NCBI GenBank assembly: GCA_014607495.2
Contig: CP053161.1
Span: forward strand, 2,914,001 to 2,978,000
Direction: 5' to 3'
DNA: 64,000 nt
Origin: Carposina sasakii
Lineage: Eukaryota; Arthropoda; Insecta; Lepidoptera; Carposinidae
This document shows positions 56,015-64,000 of the stretch, one piece after another (within the stretch, counting starts at the first letter, position 1; each line of letters begins with the position of its first letter). The translations under genes and the position numbers were made by a program. The notes below the pieces were generated by a model. That model saw only the letters and a list, made by a program, of their open reading frames with translations, had not been told where the DNA came from and did no database searches.

Positions 56015-56483
56015 AGCGGATTATATTATGGAGAAGTATCTTATAAATTTATCTTAATTGATGTTATATGTTATAAACTCCTAAACGTGTCGGTGACGAA
56101 TCTCAATTGGTTCGATCGAGAACTAATACTTTGTCTAAGGCCCCAGTTTATGAAGAGTTTCATTTCTGTAATGTGGGTATGTCACAATGGGATACTCGTA
56201 TCAGATCTTGCCCCATTAGTAGTGACATAGAGAGATACTTATTCCTCGTAGTGACTTGCCACCACTGTAACAAGATTTGGAAACAATGAATTACGCAACA
56301 ACTATGATTTAATACTATATTCAGTTAAATAAAACGTTTTTTAAGTAAAATACATTGTCCGTAGATAAATTATAATTACAATAATTTGATAGAACATCTC
56401 AATGACAACTTCATGCAGCGCCGAGCGTCACGGGCTTTATCTAACATTTACACTATTTCATAAAACTACTTATATATTTATCA

Positions 56484-59400
56484 CTACACTATACCGAGTT
56501 TATGTTTTTTTCTGAATTTTTTCACGTAGGCCTCCACGAGGGCCTGTATCTTCGAAGGGTTGATTTCGCCGGTTTTATTGTGACATATCTGCGGGTAGAA
56601 AATTATTCGTATTAGTTTTGCCATCATAAACTGACGTAATGAAATGCAATTCATCTCACATAGAACTGAGGACTTTCTTAAAGTCGGTCTATTATTATGA
56701 CGTTAAATCTAGCCGAGGGTTACGTCATATTAAGCAATGGTAAAAGCGCCAGTCGTCATCTGCCCTGGCGCCAGACCCCCTGCCAGCTTACTTTGGGTAC
56801 GGCGCGGCGCATGATGTCCTTGTACTGCTGCTTGTTGACGCGCTTGTGGTTGTAGTGCGGCTTCAGTACCAGCTTCACCTCCTCCACCACGCGCTCTTGA
56901 CGGTTCAACTTCTTCAGGAACTGCGGGAAAATATTGTAGGTACGTTCAGTAGCATAACATAATGATAACTGATTTATACTGAAATGTACGACTATAACAT
57001 TATTATTATTACAATTTAAGTTCCAAGACTGAAATTTCATTGGGGGTAGAAAGAAACGTAGTTTGTATCGGTAAAGTCGACAAATCTACCCATAGCTATA
57101 CATACCTTGCTCCGGACTTGCATTTCGACTGCGGAACTGGGCAGGTCCTCTAAGCCCTTGCCGTTGGTTTCCTCCCCCTTGCCGGCCGCAGCGCTCTTGC
57201 CTGAAACGCGAGAGCGAGCGTTAGGGTGAGCAGAGCGAGGACGCACAGTAGGGCAGGAGGTGCGGGACTTACCCTGGCGGCGGCGCAGGCGCGGGGCGCG
57301 TGCGGCTGGCGGCGCGGGGGCGCGGCGAGAACAGCTCGCCGAAGTCGGACGAGCCGGGCGAGTAGGGCGAGTCGGCGCGCGCCGGCAGCGGCTTGATGGG
57401 CGTGGACTTGATGGCTCCGGCTTGGCCGGGAACAGCTTGGGCGCGGGCGCCTGCGGGGCCACGGCGCCCACGGGCGGCGCGGGCGGGTCGGGCGCCGGCG
57501 GCGGCTCGGGCGCCTCGTCGCGCGTGGACTGCAGCAGCGCCAGCACCTTCTCCATGGGTGACAGCGGGCGGCGGTCCAGCACGTCGTCGGCGGACAATTT
57601 CGTCTTCTGCGCCGCCTCCAGCGTCATGGCGCGCGGCGGCTCGGGCGCGGGGGGGGGCGTGGGCGAGCGAGTGGGCTCGAACGGGTCGTAGGCGTCGGGC
57701 GAGTCGGGGCGGCGTGGCGGCGGGCGCGGGCGGCGCGGCGGGCGCCTCGGGCGGCGTGTGCGGGCCCACGGGCGGCGCGGCGGGCGGCGCGGGGGCGGGC
57801 GGCGGGGCGGGCTCGGCCGGCTCCGAGTCACTGAGCACGATCACGTTGCGCGGCGACGGTGTCAGCTCGCGGAAGGGCGAGCGCTCCAGGTCAATGATGG
57901 CGACCGGCTTGCCGGCGGGCGGCGCGGCGCGGCGCGGGCGACGGCGACGCGGCGCAGCGCGCGGCGGCTGCTGGAAGCTCACGCTGACGAGGATGTTGTC
58001 GCCCGAAGTGAACACCTCCTTGCAGGGCGCGCGGCGGGCGGCGGCGCGCGGCGCGGGCGGCGTGCGCGGTGACAGCAGGCGCGAGTCCAGCGACGCGGAA
58101 CGGGAGCGCGAGCGCGCGGGCGCGGGCGCGGGCGCCAAGGGCGGCGGGGACGCGCTGCGGCGCCGGGCTTGCGTCGCGGGGACTTGTTGCGGCGCTTGCT
58201 CTCGGATCGTGCGCGCTTCTTGCGCTTGCCGGTCTTGGTGCGCGACGAGCGCCGCTTGCGAGGCCGCGCGGGGGACGCGGCGCGGGCGCGGGGCGGGGAC
58301 GCGCGGGCCCGCGGGACTGCCCTCGCACTCGCGGCGACGCCCCCCTAACGCGCGGGGACACGGCAGCCCGCGGGCGGGGCGAGGCGGCCCGGCGCGCGGG
58401 CGAGGCGGACTTGCGTCGCTTGCGGCGGCGCGGGCTGAGCGAGAGGCGCGGCGTGAGCGAGCGCGGGGAGTCGGCGCGTACGTTCCGTCCTCGGGACGAT
58501 TGATTTTCGTCCACCACGTGATATGGACCTGCGACCGCGCGATACGGATTTGCGGCCGCGGGAAGAGATTTGCGACCTCGAGAAAGAAATTGATTTGCGG
58601 CTTCGGGAGACGACTTGCGGCCGCGGGAGATCGACTTGCGGCCTCTCGACGGAGACTTGCGTCCCCGGGAGGCGGAGCGCGGGCCGGGCGAGCGGCGGCG
58701 CGGCGAGGCGGCGGGCGAGACGGCAGGCGAGGCGGCGCCGGACGGCGGCGACACGTCGCGCCCGAAGGCGTCCTTGCGCTTGCGCTTGAGCGTGACGACG
58801 TGGCGCACGTCGTAGCGCTCCAGGTCCTTGCGTTTGTCTTTGCGGCGGCGCGCGCGCTCGCCCGAGGAGTCGCGGCCGCGCTTGCGCTCGCGGTAGTGGC
58901 GCGCCTTGGGCTTGGCCTTGTCCTTGCGGCGGCGCTTGCGGCGCGGCTCGGCGAACAGGCCGGCCGGCTCGCCGTCCGACACGAGCTCGGTGTCGAGCGC
59001 GGGCGGTGGCTCGTCGCGGCGCGGCTCGTCCAGGCACGGCGTGTAGCCGCGCGAGTCCTCCGTGTCGCTGATGGACTCGGTGAGCTTGTCGAGCGGCGGC
59101 GCCAGCGACGCGTCCGACACGTCGTCGTGCTCGTCCCCCTCCGCGCCCGCTCCTCGTCCCCCTCCTCCTCGTCGTCGCTCGACTTGTCGTCGGACTCGAT
59201 CGGTTCGGTCCCGGTCGGGCCGTTCGTTCCGTCGCCGCGGGTCTCTCGGGGATTCATCGCCGACTTTCGGGGATTCGTCGCGGTCCTTAGGGGACTCGTC
59301 GCTATCTTTTCCGGGACTCTTCGCGATCCCGCGGGGACTCGCCGCCGGATTCCCCCGCACGGGCGGACACCGGGGCCGCTTCCTCCTCGTGTCGATCCTC

Positions 59401-60932
59401 TCCGGGAGTGCCGGGAGATTTCTGCGCGTCGTCCTCGGGGGTGGCCGGAGACTTCTGCTCGTCGTCGTCCTCGGGCGTCCGGGGCGACTCGAGGTCCGCG
59501 TCCTCTGCGAGCGGACTCGGCGTCCTCTCGGCTATCTCCGCTGGAGGGATCGGCGACGTCTGCTCGGGAGCCTCCTCGGGCGCGTCTATCGCTTTAACAT
59601 CGTCCCCCTGCACGGGCGGCGCGGCGGCCGGGCGCGCCGGCTCTGGCTCTGGCTCCGGCTCGTCGTCGTACAGACTGACGGCGCGGCGCACGAGGATTCT
59701 TCACTCATGGGGCGTGCAGGAGTGGGGTGTCTCGGTGTGGGCGTGATGGGGCAGCGCCGCGACACGCGCTCGTCGTAGGGCGCCGACACCAGGCCCTCGA
59801 GCGCACCGGGCAGCGCGGGCGGCGGCGGCAGCGGCGGCGGTGGCGGCGCGCGGGACGCGCTCGCGATGTGCACCGACGCGGCCGAGTAGAGTAGATGGAG
59901 AAGTTGGGGCAGTCCCCGTCCGAGTCCGAGTCGTGCGCCTCGGGCCGCGCCGCCTGCTGACGCGCGCGGTGCTCCAGCAGCGCCGCGCGCACCGCGCCCG
60001 CCAGCACGCTGGGCGGTGGGGGCGGTGCCGGAAGCGGCGCCGGGGCCGCCGCGGGGGCGGCGTGCGCGGGCGCCGGGGCGGGCTCTACGGGCGCCGATGC
60101 CGGCACCGGCTCCGCGGGCTCGTCGTCGTCGTCGCGCGTGGGCTCGCCCGGGTCGTACTTGTCGGTGTCGATGACGAGGTCGGGGCTGGCCTCGCCGGAC
60201 GAGGACGGCGCCACGCGCATGTCGAGCGGCTCGCGCGCGGGCTCGCGGCGCCAGGCGGGGCGGCGCGGCGGCAAGGCGTCGGGCGGCGGGCGGCGCGAGT
60301 AGTCGGCGGCGGCGGGCGGCTCGGGCCCTGGGCCGCGTATGCGAAGCGGCGGTGCGCGGCGGCGAGCGCGGCGGCGGCTGGTAGCGCGAGTGGCAGTTGT
60401 TGGTGGCGGCCTGCTCGCGGTGGTAGGAGCCGCGGTAGCCGCCGCCCCAGCCGCCGCGCTGCGAGCCGCGCGCGCCCGCCTGGCGCCCCATCACACCCCG
60501 CCCGTGCAGACGCTCCTGGCTGTCGAGGATGGCGGAAAGCAAGTCGGCGGGCGCCGTGCTCGGCGTGGGCGCCAGCGCGCGCTTCAGCCGCGCCTGCAAG
60601 AGAACCGCACATTAGTCGCCACTCGCCGAGGCTCGCCGCACGCCCTCCTCCCCCTCCCGCCCCGCACGCACCTGCCTGTACGCCGTCCGGGTGGCGGCGG
60701 TGGCGGGCGCGGCGCGGGCGACAATGCCGACGCCGCCGCCGCCGCTCTCGTCATCGTCGTCCGAGAAGTACTCGAGCTGTCCCGAGTCGAACAGGCTGAG
60801 CGCGTGTGCGGGCGCACTCGCGGGCGGCGGCGCGGCCGACAGCGAGGCGGCGGCGAGGGCGGCGAGGCGCGCACGCACGCCGGCACGCACGAGCGAGCGC
60901 CGCGCCGCCGTGCGCCCCGGCCGGCGCCGAGA
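56484..60932 (-). CDS. PHRF1: PHRF1-like nuclear protein, C-terminal part (5' end not in view)
   Basis: PHRF1 proteins have N-terminal RING and PHD domains, long Ser/Pro/Arg-rich linkers and a C-terminal RNA polymerase II-associated domain. Visible exons are 60932-60672, 60593-57273 (very large), 57200-57106, 56920-56792 and 56588-56484. Family-like blocks are SLVRAGVRARLAAL and LFDSGQLEYFSDDDDES (first exon), ADLLSAILDSQERL, DLVIDTDKYDPGEPTRDDD, DSDSDGDCPNFSIYS, repeated SRGRKS and DESPK units, YDPFEPTRSPTP, and SPYSPGSSDFGELFSP. The last exons give EEVKLVLKPHYNHKRVNKQQ, YKDIMRRAVPK and ICHNKTGEINPSKIQALVEA, then the stop. RING and PHD exons were not found up to 64000. The big exon changes frame at least five times (near 60300, 59888, 59690, 59340, 59220-59140 and again around 58200), although the conserved blocks remain. 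A SCAF-type relative sharing only the C-terminal domain is the main alternative. ATTAAA at 56313-56308 may be the poly(A) signal. Confidence 0.72.
58530..58680 (-). repeat. Short intragenic repeats encoding SRGRKS
   Basis: Units near 24 bp containing 'gcggccgcgggag' or close variants follow one another inside the large PHRF1-like exon. In the gene's sense they encode repeated SRGRKS or close variants. A second repeat type near 59220-59345 encodes DESPK-like units. Confidence 0.6.
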
Positions 60933-61759
60933 CTGCAACACCACACCGTGCTGTCAATATCCTGTACCTACTAGTGTCCTGGCAGGCGCAACTCGGTGGG
61001 ATAAGACGAAATGGGAGCAGAGCGCGCTTCTTGCTGCCCGCAATTCAGGTTTACCCCACAGCTGCCGTTACTGTCGCGTCAAGCGCCGCGGGTAGCGAGA
61101 TGACGCGCTGTCATGACCGAACCCCTGTGACCTTAGACCAACTTAGGCAACCTTATAATTTTAGCGACAGCGACGTTCACAAAATTATCAAATTATGACC
61201 CATTGATCACCCCGACTCCCAAGTCTGGATCCACCCTTGATGTAATATTAATATGTTACGTTTACACGCCCGCGTTGGCCTTGGCAGTCATCCAAAAACT
61301 CTAAACCACTTAAAACGCTTTAATGTCATTTACAACATTTGCCCATCAGAATTAACCGTACATGCAAGCTTGGCGGTCAGAACGTAGCTGTTTCGACTCC
61401 AGGTTGTAGCTCACTAGAGCCACTCGACACCCGACAAGAACCGTCTCGTCCGGTAATCAACCAGAGAACCTCGCGTGGCCAACGAGTGAACGTCGCGTGA
61501 TCCAAGATGAATCATTTGCGGGTATCGCGCGGTCAAAAGTCATGCGAGCAGCGAGTTGTCGACAGCTTGCGAGCTACCTAATGCGAATGAACGCATATCT
61601 ATAGATAGAAAGCCCAAATAAAGAATTCTCCGCTTGCGGCGAGTCGGTGGCTCTAATGACCTACATATATGGTGCCAACTCGTGTGAGCAGCACTAACCT
61701 CGCGCCAACGTGTAAAGCACCCTTCCTTTGTTCTGTGTACTGGAACAAGCTATCACAAG
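60933..61759. other. Probable intron or upstream sequence of the PHRF1-like gene
   Basis: No coding exon is recognised. The GC content drops quickly beyond the splice acceptor at 60933-60935. Confidence 0.4.
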
Positions 61760-61865
61760 CACTGGCGGCTCGTCCTAAGGAGCGCTTGTGCAGTGCACTC
61801 CCACCCACGAAGATTACATAGGCAATCTATATTTCTCTATATTTATAATTATCTTTCAATTCTAC
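61760..61865. mobile_element. Truncated copy of the hAT MITE at 25975-26573
   Basis: The left 80 bp match the left end of the complete element from CACTGGCGGCTCGTCC onward with few changes. An internal deletion follows and the right end is absent. It abuts a retroelement relic. Confidence 0.8.
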
Positions 61866-61880
61866 TATGTTTATACAATA

Positions 61881-62505
61881 GTGTCCACGCGTTCGTATTC
61901 AGAAATTCACCCGCAGAGCTACTCAACAATAGACGATTTAGAACAAAGTTTGACAACCTCAATCCCTTGTTATATAGAGGGAAGGAGCAAATAGAAGATT
62001 TGGATAAAAATGAAGGTATAACAATGAGAAAAATAGAAATTGGTAAATCAGTCTTTGTTCGAAACTATTGTGGTAGCCCTCGATAGCTGAAAGGTGTTGT
62101 AGAAAAACAAATAGGAGTATGTCGCTTCCTTATAAGATGGAAAGGAAAGCTACTAACGAGACACATTAATCAAATGCAATTAACAGGGGTAGAAGAGGAG
62201 AGACAGGAAGATGCCCTAGAAACAGAATCCACCAATGACAGAAACTACAAATCATGTGGAATCCAGTTGCCGCCTCGTGATCAATGGGCTGAGATGATTG
62301 GGTGCCAGAACCAGGAAATATAGTGATACACCAAAGCCCAGATAACATTCTAGTAGATGCTAGAAATAAGAGACAATTGTCAATATCTCCATCAACATCA
62401 AGACAACAGAAAAGAATAGCCTTATGTGAGGACAGCTATCAAAGTCTGGAGGACAATATGGACCCAGTAGATGGAAATACAGATAGTGATCATAGCGAAT
62501 GAACA
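61881..62505 (+). pseudogene. Ty3/Gypsy-type retrotransposon pol tail (integrase C-terminus), decayed
   Basis: SPAELLNNRRFRTKFDNLNP (about 61915-61970) matches the part just after the integrase core of Ty3/Gypsy elements. GKSVFVRNY and, after a stop codon near 62085, GVVEKQIGVCRFLIRWKGK then RHINQMQ match the C-terminal integrase fold. A Ser/Asp-rich tail ends at 62502. The in-frame stop and the missing upstream domains show that it is a dead fragment. No LTR was identified. Confidence 0.75.
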
Positions 62506-63515
62506 GTTTAGAATTACAAAGAAATAGTGTTAGTTGGTGATGGTGGTTAGGTTAAGTGTTAGTGTAAAATCATAGATAAGAAGAACAAAATAAGTAATAT
62601 AAACAATAAAAGTGCAATGCCATGTGAGTTGTAGTGTTGAGTAGGACACGACTTGAAAAAGAGTTTGTAAGAGTAGCCTCTTTTGTCCTGAGCCAGACAA
62701 TGTCCCACTTCAAATGAGGCGAGGCGTACCTACTGACTGAACCATTTGAAGTTATTATAGTACGAAATATGCGCGCCTCCTGACGCCTCAAATGTCAGAC
62801 GCGACGTGCTTTTGTCATGTCATTTGTTTGTTTAGTACAAATATTTTAATTATAAATCTTACAAGTATAAAAAATGAATTTTATGTGTTTGTAGTAAGAT
62901 GGGTTATATTAGGTTATACCTATACCTGTTCCTACTGCTTTGTTATTTATAGTCAATTATAAATCATAATTACAAAGACTTACCTGAGTATCTTAAAGGA
63001 TGATGCAAAATCTGGTACCACCACAATAGCTTAGTGTAGTACGTCATTGGATAGCTCTTTGTGAGCCTAACAATAATTATTATGGCCACTAGTTCACCAA
63101 ATCTTAGTCGTTCAGAAATAACAGGTACTATAACATGCCAGTTGTAGCAAGAATAGAATAACGTTTTATTTATTATTTCATAATTCACTACCCTTTTGTA
63201 CATCAATAGGAGTTATGAATCCTTTCCTTACCTGCCCGGGAAGGCGGGCAGGGTACCACGGCGGGGACATGGGGAAGACCGAGCGCACGCGCAAGTGTCG
63301 ACCGACGCAACGGATAGCTTCAGTCGTTCGTTTGTATTGTGTGTGTGACTGACTGCGCTTCCCGTCTTCCCGTACTATTCAGCGACTATTTACGACCATA
63401 GCATTGTTTTTGGACTCCGATAACCGTTTCTTTTACGTTGACCCCGGCTTTCTCTTGGACTTTGGTGATACTTCTAACGAACTGTGAAGTGCTTTTCCGA
63501 ACTACTGTGAAAAAA
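62506..63515. other. Intergenic, no gene seen
   Basis: Short frames only. The part 63230-63515 is GC-richer and could be the 5' leader of the frame at 63516, but no copy exists in the window to compare. Confidence 0.35.
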
Positions 63516-64000
63516 ATGGAACCTGCTCGCAACTGTGTGATGTGTCGTAGAGGGTTCTACCCGCGGAAGATATCAGCGTCATCTTCTGACTGATGATCTC
63601 CCCAGACTACAACCAAATTAGCAGCTTATATTCAAGACATGGAGTCTTGGAGTAGGTAGATCATTTTAATTACAATTAAAAGGTACCTTAGGTCTAAATG
63701 GTTGGGTCATATGTTTATCATTTATGATTGATTACACTAATTAATCATTTATTTCACTTACTCGTTTGCGGTAAACACGCACGTGGTCATTTATGCTTAA
63801 CTATATACCCATTATTTTGACTATTGTTATTTTTATGTTTACGTATTGGCTATTTTAAGAGGTGAACCGGTTGGTAAAATATATTGTTTATTGTTTCAGG
63901 TAGTATTTGACAATACGCGAAGTTTATGCCATCGATGTTGGCAAAGGGCTGAAATGCTATCAGACCGCCTCCTATCCAGAAGTACCCCAGGAACACAACA
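63516..64000 (+). pseudogene. Cys-rich (ZAD-like CxxC...CxxC) reading frame, broken and cut by the window end
   Basis: An ATG at 63516 starts MEPARNCVMCRRGFYPRK, and a stop follows after eight more codons. Pieces continue in other frames (LTDDLPRLQPN, then AYIQDMESW) up to a donor-like GTAGGT near 63653. After an acceptor (TTGTTTCAG) at 63899 the frame VVFDNTRSLCHRCWQRAEML runs to the window edge. Two CxxC pairs spaced like this recall a ZAD-type zinc-binding module. The frame breaks suggest a relic of a multicopy family or sequence errors. I cannot assign a function. Confidence 0.35.

Noticed and set aside
57269..59597. Very long Arg/Ala-rich open frames on both strands (662 and 734 codons)
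   Set aside because: GC-rich sequence has few stop codons. The compositions are shadow-like, and conserved PHRF1 blocks lie in changing minus-strand frames instead.
59840..60974. Plus-strand frames of 319 and 211 codons
   Set aside because: Shadows of the GC-rich minus-strand exons; no domain.

Overview
This is a nuclear segment of an insect genome, most likely a moth or butterfly (Lepidoptera). The background is AT-rich, genes have many small exons with GT-AG introns, and the repeats are typical of moths: Helitron-like copies ending in GCGGGCGTCCACTAG, tRNA-derived SINEs, RTE and Jockey-type LINE tails, hAT and mariner-type MITEs, and pogo/Tigger transposase relics. No prokaryotic, organellar or intact viral gene was seen.

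Layout. From 1 to 26 kb the window is gene-poor and repeat-rich. It holds two decayed pogo-family transposases (about 7.25-9.76 kb minus, 21.66-23.09 kb plus), several long fold-back MITEs, a LINE tail with a SINE nested in it (17.76-18.2 kb), and one GC-rich island (11.64-11.94 kb) that may hold the first coding exon of a minus-strand gene. From 26.6 to 30.04 kb a five-exon tetraspanin lies on the minus strand. It is head to head, across about 770 bp, with a nine-exon plus-strand gene (30.81-39.64 kb) for the condensin II kleisin NCAPH2/CAP-H2. A long intergenic stretch with an RTE LINE tail follows. Then an eight-coding-exon lysosomal aspartic protease (cathepsin D) lies on the minus strand (44.94-52.29 kb). 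Upstream of it sits a Jockey-like LINE (53.2-54.95 kb). From 56.48 to 60.93 kb lies the C-terminal part of a minus-strand PHRF1-like nuclear protein, whose RING/PHD end would lie beyond what I can identify. The last 3 kb hold a truncated hAT MITE, the tail of a Ty3/Gypsy-type pol gene, and a broken Cys-rich reading frame that runs off the window.

The genes are ordinary single-copy housekeeping types with no operon-like relationship: membrane organiser, chromosome condensation, lysosomal proteolysis, transcription-linked nuclear factor. Their exons are strikingly GC-rich inside AT-rich introns. Three of the four genes carry apparent frameshifts confined to the most GC-rich exons, which points first to assembly errors.

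The most unusual structure is in the cathepsin D gene. Coding exon 6 ends inside the first unit of a 39-bp tandem array (about 25 units, 45.85-46.83 kb). Nearly every unit repeats the exon end plus its 5' splice site. The period is exactly 13 codons, so alternative donors would stay in phase. A nonsense change in the third unit limits in-frame extension to 0, 13 or 26 residues. A 24-bp piece of the same exon is also present, unchanged, at the far end of the array.
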